64,000 nt of DNA, taken from Aminobacter sp. AP02 (lineage in GTDB: Bacteria; Pseudomonadota; Alphaproteobacteria; Rhizobiales; Rhizobiaceae). Numbering within the stretch: position 1 is the first letter of the stretch; each line of letters starts with the position of its first letter. Location of the stretch: the NCBI RefSeq assembly GCF_003148805.1, contig NZ_QGGX01000008.1, forward strand, positions 186,001 to 250,000. Direction: 5' to 3'. The notes beneath the pieces were generated by a model. That model did no database searches, was not told the origin of the DNA, and saw only the letters and a program-made list of their open reading frames with translations. This document shows positions 1 to 9,324 of this stretch, in pieces. Made by a program: the position numbers and the translations under genes.

Positions 1-7
1 TCGGCGG

Positions 8-805
8 TCAGTCGAACAGATAGGAATCGTTGGCGAAGAAGCCGTGATCGACCGAATTGTGGACACGGCGGCCCTTGGCGCCCTCACCGGCAGCCCCATA
101 GGCGAAGAAGATCGGCATCAGGTGCTCATCGGTCGGGTGATTGTCGGCCGGGAACGGCGCCTTGGCGCGCCAGTCCAGAAGGGCCGCGGTATCGCCTGAC
201 GCAATCTTGTCGGCGAACCAGTCGGTAAAGGCCTGAACCTTTCCGGCCAACGCGGGATCGGGCTCCGCTCCGTGCCGCAACCTGCTGAAATATGCCCGCA
301 AATTGTGGGTGATGTGGCCCGAGCCGATCAGCAGAACACCCTCCTCGTGTAGCGGCGCCAACGCCTTGCCGACGGCATAGTGCCAGGCAGCATCGCGATT
401 GGGGTCGATCGAGACTTGCACGATTGGAATATTGGCGTCCGGAAAAGCCAGCTTCATCGGCGTCCAGGTGCCGTGGTCGTAACCACGCTTTTCGTAGGTA
501 TGCGGATTGAGCCCGGCGGCCTCCAGCATCCCAAAAACCTTGGCCGCGAGAGCGGGCTCTCCCGCTGCCGGATAAACCATTTTGTACAGTTCCGGAGCAA
601 AGCCCGCGAAATCATAGATCATACCCGGTTTGGGATCGGTCACCACGGCGACGCCATCGGTTTCGAAATGCGCCGAGACAATGACGATAGCCTTGGGCTT
701 CGGCACCAGTTGCGAGACAGTTTCGAGATAGTGGCGTGCAGGCGTTTCGGCCAAGACGATATCAGGACCGCCATGCGAAATGAAAAGTGTGGGCAACGAG
801 CTCAT
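8..805 (-). CDS. ygiD: YgiD-like extradiol ring-cleavage dioxygenase (DODA type)
   Basis: This 265-residue protein belongs to the LigB/DODA family of non-haem iron (or zinc) dioxygenases that open catechol rings, with 4,5-DOPA as the test substrate of E. coli YgiD. Candidate metal ligands are visible as His11 (ISHGG), His46 (SAHFE), His164/His167 (GSGHITH) and His223/His228 (HPTDEH), and the length matches the family. The start at 805 was chosen over an ATG 33 bases upstream because AAGGAGA precedes it at good spacing and the family begins near this point. It is transcribed alone, and its physiological substrate in bacteria is unclear. Confidence 0.9.
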   Translation of the reverse strand: MSSLPTLFISHGGPDIVLAETPARHYLETVSQLVPKPKAIVIVSAHFETDGVAVVTDPKPGMIYDFAGFAPELYKMVYPAAGEPALAAKVFGMLEAAGLNPHTYEKRGYDHGTWTPMKLAFPDANIPIVQVSIDPNRDAAWHYAVGKALAPLHEEGVLLIGSGHITHNLRAYFSRLRHGAEPDPALAGKVQAFTDWFADKIASGDTAALLDWRAKAPFPADNHPTDEHLMPIFFAYGAAGEGAKGRRVHNSVDHGFFANDSYLFD

Positions 806-909
806 GTTCTTTCTCCTTGCCTGGAATATATGCCCCATCCGCTGTTTAGAGCAGACCGCCGCCGCAAGACGAAGCGTTCACCATTTGAGAACGGGAGCTG
901 GGTCTTCGT

Positions 910-1329
910 TCAATCCTGCGCCACGGCAATGTCGGGAGACGACCGTTCAAATTGCGGCAGACCGTCGTCGATCTCGTAATAGGCGCCCTTCTGGCCTACG
1001 AAGATGTGGCAGGCTCCGGCAAGATCACTCGGGTCATCGAACAGGCCCGCCATGACCGATATGTCGGGCTGCCCATGTGCTTTCCAGAACAACAACGAGC
1101 CGCACCGGCTGCAAAAGCCACGCCGCGCAAAATCCGATGCCGCATACCAGGTGATGTTCTCGCTGCCGTGAAGCTCAAGCTGGTCGTCGGCGACATTTGT
1201 CGCTGCATAGAAATGGCCGGCTTGTTTTCGGCATTGCCTGCAGTGGCAGTACACCACTCCACGCGGCTGTGCCGTCGTTGTAAAACGCACTCCGCCACAC
1301 AGGCACGATCCTTGATGTAACTTGTCCAC
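910..1329 (-). CDS. GFA/CENP-V family zinc-binding protein
   Basis: A 139-residue protein of the glutathione-dependent formaldehyde-activating (GFA) superfamily. Zinc-binding cysteines are seen as CxC near residue 9, CHCRQC near residue 28 and CSRCGS near residue 73, the usual order for this fold. Despite the family name, most members are not proven formaldehyde enzymes and only a zinc-binding, possibly glutathione-interacting protein can be claimed. It stands alone on its strand, about 100 bases upstream of the dioxygenase gene. Confidence 0.85.
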   Translation of the reverse strand: MDKLHQGSCLCGGVRFTTTAQPRGVVYCHCRQCRKQAGHFYAATNVADDQLELHGSENITWYAASDFARRGFCSRCGSLLFWKAHGQPDISVMAGLFDDPSDLAGACHIFVGQKGAYYEIDDGLPQFERSSPDIAVAQD

Positions 1330-1654
1330 AGCCCTCTCCTTTACTGGCCGGGCCTAGATTGCCGCTATTCAAGCCGCCAGGCGCGATGATTTGCGACATT
1401 CGCCAGAGGGGCCTATGCCGCCTACGGCCCACGCAGCACCAAATACACCCTGTGGTAGAAAAATAGCCGTCGCGCGGGCCCAAATTAAGGAAAACTTAGC
1501 CAGCCTAAATTAGGTATCAATGCAGATGATGAGTGCAGAGGGGACCTGCGCCATCGCAACTTTCTCTTTCACGCCGCTCGCGCCCCCGACCGGTTGCCCG
1601 CCAGCATCGCGCTGTCGCGCCACCGGCCGTTTGGCCAACTGAAACGGGACATTA
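1330..1654. other. Intergenic region before the diguanylate cyclase gene
   Basis: This 325-base divergent gap separates the GFA gene from the diguanylate cyclase gene. It holds an AT-rich patch around 1480-1520 with an 11-base palindrome CCTAAATTAGG at 1504-1514, which could be an operator. I see no convincing gene or terminator in it. Confidence 0.4.
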
Positions 1655-2725
1655 ATGCATTCTGCAGCCGCCCCGACAGACCGAGGCAACGATATCGCGA
1701 GCACCGTCGTGGCAACTATGAGCCAGATGGGCGTCATAGGGTTGCCGCGCAACTACGAAATCTTCTACGAGGCGTTGACCGGGACGAACCCCGCGCTCAG
1801 CCTGGAGGTCATCGCCCTCGGCAATCGCCCAACCCAGGAACAGCTCGACCTGATCGGCCGGAAGTTCTTCGCTCAGAATCACGGCCAAGGTATCGTCGAG
1901 CACGCACGCGAAGTGCTTGCCCGCGAGCTCGAAGGGGTCGCAAGCCTGCTGCGTAACGAGCGCACCCATCTGGAACGCTACGGCAAGGTGCTCGACGAGA
2001 CATCGAGCGGACTGAACAGCCGCACTGCGATGTCGCAGGAGCTGCTTCAGAAGATCGTCGGCGTGATGTCGGTGGCGACCGCGTCGACCATCGACCACGG
2101 CAAGCAGGTGGTGAGCACGCTCAGTGACAAGTCGAGCGAACTGGAAAGCGTCAAGTCGAAGCTTGAAGAGTACAAGAAGCTCGCCGACACCGACCCCCTT
2201 ACACACGTCTGGAATCGCCGCGCCTTCGACAGGCGGATCGCCAAGATCTATGACGACAACAAAGGCATCTTGTTCAGTGCCCTGATCCTGGCGGACATCG
2301 ACCGCTTCAAGGACATCAACGACCGGCACGGCCATCCGGTTGGCGACAAGATCCTGCGCATCATCGCAACCATCTTTCAATCCAGTGTTCATCGCGACAT
2401 GTTCGTTGCCCGCACCGGCGGCGAAGAGTTCGCGCTGATTGTCGAAGGCACCACCGAAGAAGCCACCTTCGAAATCGCCGATCGCGTTCGCTTGTTGGTT
2501 GCGCAGACACAACTCAAGGACATCCAGCCGGGCCTGAACTGCGGCCAGGTCACCGTTTCGATGGGCGTGTGCATGGCCTCCGATGCGGAAAGCGCCGAAG
2601 ACCTCTATGCCAAGGCTGACCGCGCGCTCTACCGGTCCAAGCTGATTGGCCGCAACCGGGTCACCCGCTACTCGACGATCGCCGAGCGGCAGGGCAAGAG
2701 TTGGATGCTCTACAAGAAGGATTGA
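1655..2725 (+). CDS. GGDEF-domain diguanylate cyclase
   Basis: A soluble 356-residue protein predicted to make cyclic di-GMP from two GTP. The N-terminal ~170 residues are helical, end in a coiled-coil-like stretch and carry no recognised sensor domain. The C-terminal GGDEF domain starts at the typical DPLTHVWNRRAF motif and has an intact GGEEF active site. The allosteric RxxD inhibitory site five residues upstream is not conserved (HRDM there), so product inhibition may be weak. No EAL domain is attached and no membrane segment is visible. It is transcribed alone, just upstream of the toxin-antitoxin pair. Confidence 0.93.
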   Translation: MHSAAAPTDRGNDIASTVVATMSQMGVIGLPRNYEIFYEALTGTNPALSLEVIALGNRPTQEQLDLIGRKFFAQNHGQGIVEHAREVLARELEGVASLLRNERTHLERYGKVLDETSSGLNSRTAMSQELLQKIVGVMSVATASTIDHGKQVVSTLSDKSSELESVKSKLEEYKKLADTDPLTHVWNRRAFDRRIAKIYDDNKGILFSALILADIDRFKDINDRHGHPVGDKILRIIATIFQSSVHRDMFVARTGGEEFALIVEGTTEEATFEIADRVRLLVAQTQLKDIQPGLNCGQVTVSMGVCMASDAESAEDLYAKADRALYRSKLIGRNRVTRYSTIAERQGKSWMLYKKD

Positions 2726-2750
2726 GCCGAGGCCACCAAACGCGCGACAC

Positions 2751-2788
2751 TTTCCATGGAAATATTTCTGGACTATACTTGCCAGAGA
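2751..2788 (+). promoter_or_regulatory. Toxin-antitoxin promoter with palindromic operators
   Basis: Directly upstream of the antitoxin gene is a perfect 12-base palindrome TTTCCATGGAAA (2751-2762), then a near-perfect inverted repeat TTTCTGG/CCAGAGA (2765-2771 and 2782-2788). That repeat flanks a -10-like TATACT at 2774-2779. This arrangement suits autorepression by the antitoxin or the toxin-antitoxin complex. The sequence elements are seen directly; their role is inferred. Confidence 0.55.
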
Positions 2789-2789
2789 A

Positions 2790-3182
2790 ATGGAGAGTTC
2801 GATGCGAAGTCATCCAGGTCCAGAGACTTCGGCCGCGCCTGGCGCAGTCATCACCAAGGCGACATTGCGGGCCGCCGATCTGCTCGGCATCACAGCCAAG
2901 GTGCTTTCTTCCATCATCGGCGTGTCCGAAGCCACGGTTTCGCGCATGCGAAAACGGGAATTCGCGCTGGACTCTGGCACCAAGCCGTTTGAACTCGCTG
3001 TCTTGTTCGTGCGCCTGTTCCGCTCGCTCGATGCCATCGTCGGGGGCGACGAACCGATAGCCCGCGCATGGCTGCGCAACGAAAACACCGCACTTGGTGC
3101 TGTTCCGCTTGAAAAGATCGTCACCATTGCCGGGCTTGTCGATGTCATCGCCTATCTGGACGCCCGCCGCGCTCTCGTCTGA
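2790..3182 (+). CDS. Xre/MbcA/ParS-type antitoxin (DUF2384) of a RES toxin pair
   Basis: A protein of 130 residues (126 if translation starts at the second ATG at 2802, which has GGAGAG at better spacing). Its N-terminal half has a Xre-like helix-turn-helix (SSIIGVSEATVSRMRKRE) and its C-terminal half matches the ParS/MbcA toxin-binding domain, with the characteristic ARAWLRNENTALG stretch and a hydrophobic end. Such antitoxins cap the RES toxin's NAD-binding pocket and repress their own operon. The next gene overlaps it by 41 bases, the usual translational coupling for these pairs. Confidence 0.88.
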   Translation: MESSMRSHPGPETSAAPGAVITKATLRAADLLGITAKVLSSIIGVSEATVSRMRKREFALDSGTKPFELAVLFVRLFRSLDAIVGGDEPIARAWLRNENTALGAVPLEKIVTIAGLVDVIAYLDARRALV

Positions 3183-3912
3183 GGCGCGCGCCTTAGATGG
3201 CCGTTGCTGGCGCCTCGTCGAGGCACAACATCGTGTCTCGACCTTGAAGCTTGTCGACGATCTCGCTGAGCAGGCAGCACTCGAGGAACTGATCGAAACG
3301 ACCAAGCCAGTCGTTCCCCTCGAATGCCGGCACCTGCATTATCTGTTGGCGACGCCGTTCCGCTACGGCTCGAACTATCCAAGCGGCTCCCGCTTCCGCC
3401 GCGCAGGCAAGACACTCGGCGTCTATTATGCGGCGGAAAAGGTCGAAACCGCCGTGTCGGAGATGGCCTTTTACCGGCTTTTGTTCTTCTCGGAGTCGCC
3501 AGAAACGCCTTGGCCGAGCGACGCGGCCGAATACACAGCATTTGCGGCAGCCATCAAGACGACACGTACCACCGACCTGACCGTATCGCCGCTTGCGAAG
3601 GACAAGGATGCCTGGACACATCCGACCGACTACGCCGCTTGCCAGCAACTGGCCGATGCGGCGCGCGAAGCCGGCGTCGAGGTGATCCGTTACCGCTCGG
3701 TGCGCGATCCAGCCGGCGGTGCGAATCTTGCCTTGCTCACCTGCCGGGTATTCACCAAACCCGCACCCACGGAACGTCAGACCTGGCGCATTCGCCTCGG
3801 CCCATCCGGCGTCCAGGCCATCTGCGAATTTCCCGAAATGCGCATTGGCTTTGACCGAACATCCTTTGCGGCCGACCCGCGCCTTCGCGAGATGCACTGG
3901 ATCCGCAAATAA
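3142..3912 (+). CDS. RES-domain toxin (NAD+-degrading type)
   Basis: A 256-residue protein with the RES domain, named for conserved Arg, Glu and Ser residues. Matching stretches include the region around FRYGSNYPSGSRF, the glutamate in TAVSEMAFYR and the serine in YRSVRDP. Characterised relatives (MbcT, ParT, Res) stop growth by degrading NAD+ or modifying a target with it. The start at 3142 is inside the antitoxin gene and gives the usual N-terminus; an in-frame start at 3094 would only lengthen the overlap. No frameshift or missing motif is visible, so the pair appears intact. Confidence 0.85.
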   Translation: MSSPIWTPAALSSEARALDGRCWRLVEAQHRVSTLKLVDDLAEQAALEELIETTKPVVPLECRHLHYLLATPFRYGSNYPSGSRFRRAGKTLGVYYAAEKVETAVSEMAFYRLLFFSESPETPWPSDAAEYTAFAAAIKTTRTTDLTVSPLAKDKDAWTHPTDYAACQQLADAAREAGVEVIRYRSVRDPAGGANLALLTCRVFTKPAPTERQTWRIRLGPSGVQAICEFPEMRIGFDRTSFAADPRLREMHWIRK

Positions 3913-3940
3913 AAAGGCGCCGGTCGAAACCGGCGCCTCC
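3911..3940. terminator. Bidirectional terminator between the RES toxin and aroG genes
   Basis: A perfect 9-base-pair stem GGCGCCGGT/ACCGGCGCC (3916-3924 and 3929-3937) with a CGAA tetraloop. On the minus strand it is followed by TTTTTATTT, so it should terminate the aroG transcript well. On the plus strand the T-tract is weaker (TCCTCT). Confidence 0.8.
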
Positions 3941-3966
3941 TCTATTCATTGAACCCGCTATGCGGA

Positions 3967-5340
3967 TCAGGCGTTGACGGCTTTCTTCGCCGGCGCCGGC
4001 GCGCTCTTGCGCAGTTGTTCCGCCACCAGGAATGCGAGTTCGATCGCCTGGTCGGCATTGAGACGCGGATCGCAATGCGTGTGGTAGCGATCCTGCAGTT
4101 CTTCCGCCAAGATGGCGCGAGCGCCACCGGTGCATTCGGTGACGTTCTTGCCTGTCATCTCGACATGGATGCCGCCCGGATGCGTACCCTCGGCGCGGTG
4201 GATGTCGAAGAAGCTCTGCACTTCGCTCAGGATGCGGTCGAAGGGCCGCGTCTTGTAGCCGGCAGCGGTGATCGTGTTGCCGTGCATCGGATCGCATGAC
4301 CAGACGACCTTGCGGCCTTCCTTCTCGACGGCGCGGATCAGCTTCGGCAGATGCTCGCCAACCTTGTCGTGGCCGAAGCGCGCGATCAGGGTCAGACGGC
4401 CGGCCTCGTTCTCCGGGTTGAGCGCGTCGATCAGCTTGAGCAGGTTGTCCGGCGTGATCGACGGGCCGCACTTGAGGCCGAGCGGGTTCTTCACGCCGCG
4501 GCAGTACTCGACATGAGCGTGGTCGAGCTGGCGCGTACGATCGCCGATCCAGATCATGTGGCCCGACGTCGCGTACCAGTCGCCCGAGGTCGAGTCGACA
4601 CGGGTCAGCGCCTGCTCGTAGCCGAGCAGCAGCGCCTCATGGCTGGTGTAGAAATCAGTCTCGCGCAACGCGTAGTTGGTCTCCGACGTGATGCCCACCG
4701 CACGCATGAAATCCATGGTCTCGGTGATGCGGTTGGCCAGAGCCTCGTAGCGCTCGCCCTGCGGGCTGTTCGACACAAAGCCAAGCATCCACTGATGCAC
4801 GTTCTCGAGGCTGGCATAGCCGCCCTGAGCGAAGGCGCGCAGAAGGTTCAGCGTCGCAGCCGACTGCCGGTAAGCCATCTCCTGGCGCGCCGGATCGGGT
4901 ATACGCGACTTCTCGTCGAAGGCCGGGCCATTAATGATGTCGCCGCGATAGCTTGGCAACGTCACGTCGCCCTTGGTCTCGTTGTCGGACGAGCGCGGCT
5001 TGGCGAACTGGCCAGCGATGCGGCCAACCTTGACCACCGGCTGAGCGCCGGCGAAGGTCAGCACGACCGACATCTGCAGGAAGACGCGGAAGAAATCGCG
5101 GATGTTGTCGGCGCCATGCTCGGCAAAGCTTTCCGCGCAATCGCCGCCCTGGAGCAGGAAGGCCTCGCCATTGGCAACGGCAGCAAGCTGCTTCTTCAGC
5201 TTGCGCGCCTCACCTGCAAAAACCAAGGGGGGAAAGGTTGCGAGACGGGCTTCCGTTTCTGTGAGCGCCGCAAAGTCCGGATAGGCCGGGACCTGCTGGA
5301 TCGGCATGCTTCTCCAGGAATTCGGTGACCATTTCGTCAT
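3967..5340 (-). CDS. aroG: Class II 3-deoxy-7-phosphoheptulonate (DAHP) synthase
   Basis: Condenses phosphoenolpyruvate and erythrose 4-phosphate in the first step of the shikimate pathway. The 457-residue protein has the class II (plant-like) signature throughout, for example the QGGDCAESF block near residue 65, [18 protein letters not shown] and GGIHVEMTG, and ends with a short alanine-rich tail. The start at 5340 is favoured by an AGGTG ribosome site and by the family N-terminus [10 protein letters not shown]. The upstream in-frame ATG at 5418 lacks such support. A strong hairpin terminator lies just past its stop. Confidence 0.97.
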   Translation of the reverse strand: MTKWSPNSWRSMPIQQVPAYPDFAALTETEARLATFPPLVFAGEARKLKKQLAAVANGEAFLLQGGDCAESFAEHGADNIRDFFRVFLQMSVVLTFAGAQPVVKVGRIAGQFAKPRSSDNETKGDVTLPSYRGDIINGPAFDEKSRIPDPARQEMAYRQSAATLNLLRAFAQGGYASLENVHQWMLGFVSNSPQGERYEALANRITETMDFMRAVGITSETNYALRETDFYTSHEALLLGYEQALTRVDSTSGDWYATSGHMIWIGDRTRQLDHAHVEYCRGVKNPLGLKCGPSITPDNLLKLIDALNPENEAGRLTLIARFGHDKVGEHLPKLIRAVEKEGRKVVWSCDPMHGNTITAAGYKTRPFDRILSEVQSFFDIHRAEGTHPGGIHVEMTGKNVTECTGGARAILAEELQDRYHTHCDPRLNADQAIELAFLVAEQLRKSAPAPAKKAVNA

Positions 5341-5497
5341 GTTCGCACCTAATGATTTCGCTAACGGGCACCTCACCCGCGCCATAGCCCGCCATTGCGG
5401 GAACGCGGCTCCATACACGATGAGGAGCCTCTAATCTACCCCGGAACACGCCTGAGATCGAACGTTTCCCTACGGCAGGTTCCAGGTGGCGTCCGCG

Positions 5498-6892
5498 TCA
5501 GTTGTCGACCCGCACGCCGTCCTTAACCAGATAGGTTGGCTTGTACATAGTCACCAGTTCTTCGGCTGCGGTAGGATGCACGGCCATGGTGCGGTCGAAA
5601 TCGTCCTTGGTGAGCCCTGCCTTGAGCGTGATACCCAGCAGCTGCGCCATCTCGCCAGCGTCCGGGCCTAGCACATGGGCGCCAAGCACGAGCCGCGTGT
5701 CGCCATCGACGACCAGCTTCATCAGCATCTTTTCCTGGCGTCCCGAAAGCGTATGACGCATCGGGCGGAAGCTGGTGCGGTAGATTTCGAGGTTCTTGAA
5801 CCGCTTGGCCGCGTCGTCTTCGGAAAGGCCCACCGTACCGATCTCGGGCTGCGAAAACACGGCGGTCGCCACGCAATCGTGATCGGGCTCGGTCGGATTG
5901 TTTTTGAACGCCGTTTCAACGAAGCACATCGCCTCGTGGATCGCGACCGGCGTCAACTGGACACGGTTGGTGACGTCGCCAACGGCCCAGATGTTTTCAG
6001 CGCTGGTCCTGGAGAACCGGTCAACGACGATCGCGCCCTGCTTGTCCATCTCGACGCCGGCAGCCTCCAGGCCAAGGCTTTCAGTGTTGGGCGTACGGCC
6101 GATGGCCAAAAGCACCTGGTCGACGGTCAGCGACTGGCCTGAGCTCAGCTTGACGTCGAGCCGGCCGTCGCCGCGCTTGACCACTTCCTGCGAAACCGAA
6201 TGCAGCAGGATCTTGATGCCTTTCTGCTCCATGGTCTCATGCAAGGTGCGCCTGAGATCCATGTCGAAGCGGCTGAGGATTTCCTTGCCGCGATAGACAA
6301 GTGTCGTGTCGACGCCGAGCCCGTGGAAGATATTGGCGAACTCGACGGCGATGTAGCCGCCGCCCTCGATCATGATCGCCTTCGGCAATTCGGGCAGGTC
6401 AAAGACCTCGTTGGAATAGATGCAGTGCTCGTGGCCCGGCAGCGCCGGGTGCGCAGCTGCCCGTCCACCGGTGGCAATCAGAATCTGATCGGCCGTTACC
6501 GTGCGGTTTTCCGCCTCGAGGCGGATGGTGTGGCTGTCCACCAGCACGGCACGCGACTGTATCGTCTCGCCACCCGACCCTTCCACGTTGCGCTTGTAGA
6601 TCGCCTCCAGCCGCGAAATCTCGCGCTCCTTGTTAGCGACTAGCGTGCTCCAGTCGAACTTGGCATCGCCCACGGTCCAGCCATAGCCGGCAGCGTCTTC
6701 GAAATGCTCGGGGAACTGCGAGGCATAGACATAGAGCTTCTTGGGCACGCAGCCGCGGATAACGCAGGTGCCACCGAAACGGAACTCCTCGGCCAACGCG
6801 ACGCGTTTGCCCAGCGCTGCGGCAACGCGTGCTGCGCGCACGCCGCCCGAGCCACCGCCGATGACGAAGAGATCGTAGTCGTACTGGGGCAT
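5498..6892 (-). CDS. gor: Glutathione-disulfide reductase
   Basis: NADPH- and FAD-dependent enzyme that reduces oxidised glutathione in the cytosol. The 464-residue protein has the FAD-binding GGGSGG at residues 12-17, the redox-active pair Cys43/Cys48 (GGTCVIRGCVPKK), a second Rossmann NADPH domain and the C-terminal catalytic His in VHPTAAEE, all in family order and length. An AGGAAGGA ribosome site precedes the start. It lies downstream of the DUF2059 gene on the same strand but is separated from it by a terminator. aroG follows about 160 bases downstream. Confidence 0.97.
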   Translation of the reverse strand: MPQYDYDLFVIGGGSGGVRAARVAAALGKRVALAEEFRFGGTCVIRGCVPKKLYVYASQFPEHFEDAAGYGWTVGDAKFDWSTLVANKEREISRLEAIYKRNVEGSGGETIQSRAVLVDSHTIRLEAENRTVTADQILIATGGRAAAHPALPGHEHCIYSNEVFDLPELPKAIMIEGGGYIAVEFANIFHGLGVDTTLVYRGKEILSRFDMDLRRTLHETMEQKGIKILLHSVSQEVVKRGDGRLDVKLSSGQSLTVDQVLLAIGRTPNTESLGLEAAGVEMDKQGAIVVDRFSRTSAENIWAVGDVTNRVQLTPVAIHEAMCFVETAFKNNPTEPDHDCVATAVFSQPEIGTVGLSEDDAAKRFKNLEIYRTSFRPMRHTLSGRQEKMLMKLVVDGDTRLVLGAHVLGPDAGEMAQLLGITLKAGLTKDDFDRTMAVHPTAAEELVTMYKPTYLVKDGVRVDN

Positions 6893-7022
6893 GATGTCCT
6901 TCCTGCGGTCAGCCCGCGCTCACATTTAATGTCCGCGCAAAGGTCGTTCTAAGTCTTTGAAACTGCGCATCGCCTTTGATGCACCGATGTTCGGTCACAG
7001 GTAGTGGCACCTGTGGCAAAAG

Positions 7023-7048
7023 AAAAGCCCGGCAAATGCCGGGCTTTT
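7023..7048 (-). terminator. Rho-independent terminator after the DUF2059 gene
   Basis: A perfect 11-base-pair stem AAAAGCCCGGC/GCCGGGCTTTT with an AAAT loop lies about 25 bases past the DUF2059 stop codon. It ends the rpiA-DUF2059 transcript and separates it from gor. Confidence 0.85.
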
Positions 7049-7074
7049 GCATCGTGACTGTTGGTCGCGGCAGA

Positions 7075-7638
7075 TCAGTTCTGCGGTGCGACCGGCGCAG
7101 CAGGGGCGGCACCCTCGGTCGCTGCCGGAGCAGCCGTGCCCATAACAGCCTTCAGCTGCTCGCCGACCTGCTCGGAAAGGTCACGGGCGATACCGTTCTG
7201 CCAGATCTCTGCGGCCTTGACCAATTCGCGCGTAGCGATCGGACCATTCTCGATGAGCTTCTTGCCTGCTTCAGAGTTGTAGAAGGCGGCAATGTCATTG
7301 AGATTTTGCTCGGAAAACGCCTTGGCATAAGCCAGTGCCGACTCACGCTCCAGATCGGCGCGGCGCGATGCCATGGCAAGCGTCTTTTCATCTACTGTCT
7401 TGGTGATCACTTCCTGCATGTCGGGATTCTGCTGGATCAGCTGCTGCTTGAGAGCAGCGGCAGCCTGCGGCAGAATCGCATCAAAGCTGTCGGTCGCATG
7501 GATCGCGGTAATCGCCGCGTGCGCTGCCTTGATGTGGGATTCGCCGATCTCCTGCGCCTGGGCAGAGAATGCGACGGCCGCGAATGCCGAAGCCGCCACC
7601 ATGACGGAGAAGCGGCGAAGCCGGTTTGTCAAAATCAT
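7075..7638 (-). CDS. Secreted DUF2059 protein
   Basis: A 187-residue protein with a clear signal peptide (hydrophobic core at residues 13-26, cleavage likely after SAQAQ). The mature part is mostly helical and matches DUF2059, including the ALAYAKAFSEQNLNDIAAFYNSEAGKK-type region. The last ~20 residues are a low-complexity Ala/Pro tail. It is likely periplasmic and its function is not known. AGGAG precedes the start. Its gene begins 18 bases after the rpiA stop, so the two are probably cotranscribed, a pairing common in rhizobia. Confidence 0.88.
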   Translation of the reverse strand: MILTNRLRRFSVMVAASAFAAVAFSAQAQEIGESHIKAAHAAITAIHATDSFDAILPQAAAALKQQLIQQNPDMQEVITKTVDEKTLAMASRRADLERESALAYAKAFSEQNLNDIAAFYNSEAGKKLIENGPIATRELVKAAEIWQNGIARDLSEQVGEQLKAVMGTAAPAATEGAAPAAPVAPQN

Positions 7639-7656
7639 GATGAATAGAACTCCTGT

Positions 7657-8355
7657 TTAGCGGGTCGGATGAACGGTCCTGACACCATCCGAGCCGGCGA
7701 TGACGGCAACGGTAGCCAGACCGAGAAAGAGACCGTGCTCCACCACGCCGGGAATGGCATGCAAGGCATCGGAAAGCGCTCTTGTATCGGGAATGCGGCC
7801 AAAAGATGCATCGATAATGAAATGTCCACCGTCGGTTACGAAGGCTTCGCTACCGGCCTTGCGCAGCACGAGCGGGCCAGAAAGCCCGAGCCTGGCAGCG
7901 GCCTTGGCAATGGCGATTTCGGTGGCCTTGAGGCCGAAGGGATTGACCTCGATCGGCAGCGGGAAACTTCCGACTGTATCAACCAGCTTCGTCTCGTCGG
8001 CAATGACAACCATGCGCGCCGAGGCAGCGGCAACGATCTTTTCGCGCAGCAACGCGCCGCCGCCGCCTTTGACGAGGGTAAGTGCGGGATCGATCTCATC
8101 GGCGCCATCGATGGTAAGGTCGAGCTCGGGCGTCTCGTCGAGCGTCGAAAGCGGCACCGACAGTTCGCGGCAGAGTGCTGCGGTGCGCTCTGACGTCGGC
8201 ACGCCTATGACCTGCATGCCGGCGGCGACCTTGACGGCCAACAGCCTGACGAATTCCTCGGCCGTCGAACCGGTCCCAATGCCGAGGCGCATTCCGCTCT
8301 CGACATAGCCCAAGGCAGCGCGTGCCGCCTCGATCTTCAAAGCCTTGGCATCCAT
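7657..8355 (-). CDS. rpiA: Ribose-5-phosphate isomerase A
   Basis: Interconverts ribose 5-phosphate and ribulose 5-phosphate in the pentose phosphate pathway. The 232-residue protein carries the phosphate-binding [11 protein letters not shown] near residue 25 and the catalytic block DGADEID followed by [11 protein letters not shown]. Length and motif order fit RpiA, not RpiB. It is the first gene of an apparent rpiA-DUF2059 operon and is divergent from gph, about 140 bases away. Confidence 0.97.
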   Translation of the reverse strand: MDAKALKIEAARAALGYVESGMRLGIGTGSTAEEFVRLLAVKVAAGMQVIGVPTSERTAALCRELSVPLSTLDETPELDLTIDGADEIDPALTLVKGGGGALLREKIVAAASARMVVIADETKLVDTVGSFPLPIEVNPFGLKATEIAIAKAAARLGLSGPLVLRKAGSEAFVTDGGHFIIDASFGRIPDTRALSDALHAIPGVVEHGLFLGLATVAVIAGSDGVRTVHPTR

Positions 8356-8497
8356 GACTATCGTAAAATCCTCGAATATCAGGCTTGGCTCCTAGCATTT
8401 TTGCCCGTTGGGTCAAAGGCTTTATGACCCCTCCGCCTTGCGCCACGGCAGGCCCGGGGCTATCGCCTCTGCGACGTGTCAATTATGAAAGCGAGCT

Positions 8498-9181
8498 ATG
8501 TCCAAACCGATCATCGTTTTCGATCTCGACGGAACTCTTGTCGATACAGCTCCTGATCTTCTCGACAGCCTGAACCACACGCTCGTTGCCGGCGGTCTCG
8601 CCGAAGTCGACGACACTGCCTTCCGTCGCTTTGTCGGCCAGGGCGGGCGCATCATGATCGAGCGCGCCTGCTCCGCCCAGCGAAAGCAACTCGCTGCCGC
8701 GGAGCACGACCGTCTGCACGAAATCTTCCTTGACCACTACACGGTCAACATTCCCGGCCGTTCGTTGCCCTACCCCGGAGTGGTGGCAGCGATGGATCGT
8801 TTTGCCGGTGCCGGCTACCTGCTCGCTGTCTGCACCAACAAATATGAAAACCTCGCCCGGGGCCTGATCAGGGCACTTGGGCTTTCCGATCGCTTCGCTG
8901 CCATTACGGGACCCGAAACGTTCGGCATCCGCAAGCCCGACCCGCGCCACCTCACCGAAACCATCGCCAATGCCGGCGGCGACGTGTCTCGCGCTGTCAT
9001 GGTCGGCGATTCGGTCACCGACATCGACACGGCCAAGGCAGCCGGCATTCCTGTCGTCGCCGTGGATTTCGGCTACACCGACCGTCACGTCAGCGAATAC
9101 GAGCCTTCAGTGGTCATCTCGCACTATGACGAATTGACGCTTGGCATGGCCCAGAAGCTGATAGACGCTGCAAGTCGCTAA
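8498..9181 (+). CDS. gph: Phosphoglycolate phosphatase (HAD superfamily)
   Basis: A 227-residue HAD phosphatase that removes 2-phosphoglycolate. The nucleophile motif DLDGTLVDT is at residues 9-17, the motif III lysine is in RKPDPRHL, and motif IV is GDSVTDIDTAKAAG. A C1-type helical cap lies between motifs I and II, as in Gph. Related HAD enzymes share these motifs, so substrate identity rests on overall similarity. The tRNA gene follows about 70 bases downstream with its own promoter. Confidence 0.88.
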   Translation: MSKPIIVFDLDGTLVDTAPDLLDSLNHTLVAGGLAEVDDTAFRRFVGQGGRIMIERACSAQRKQLAAAEHDRLHEIFLDHYTVNIPGRSLPYPGVVAAMDRFAGAGYLLAVCTNKYENLARGLIRALGLSDRFAAITGPETFGIRKPDPRHLTETIANAGGDVSRAVMVGDSVTDIDTAKAAGIPVVAVDFGYTDRHVSEYEPSVVISHYDELTLGMAQKLIDAASR

Positions 9182-9188
9182 AGGCGCC

Positions 9189-9218
9189 TTGACACGACTC
9201 CCAGCCCTCCCCTATATC
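9189..9218 (+). promoter_or_regulatory. Sigma-70-type promoter of the tRNA-Val gene
   Basis: A consensus -35 TTGACA (9189-9194) is followed after 18 bases by the -10-like TATATC (9213-9218). Transcription would start about 25 bases upstream of the mature tRNA 5' end. Confidence 0.75.
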
Positions 9219-9249
9219 GCCCGAACGTTCGGCCCTTGAGGCCTCGGAC

Positions 9250-9324
9250 GGGCGATTAGCTCAGCGGGAGAGCACACCCTTCACACGGGTGGGGTCGCAG
9301 GTTCAATCCCTGCATCGCCCACCA
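9250..9324 (+). tRNA. tRNA-Val (anticodon CAC)
   Basis: A complete 75-base cloverleaf. The acceptor arm GGGCGAT pairs with ATCGCCC, the D arm GCTC pairs with GAGC, the anticodon stem CACCC/GGGTG holds the loop TTCACAC (anticodon CAC), and the T arm is GCAGG/CCTGC with TTCAATC. The discriminator is A and CCA is encoded. The downstream sequence turns AT-rich, so this may have served as an integration site. Confidence 0.97.
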
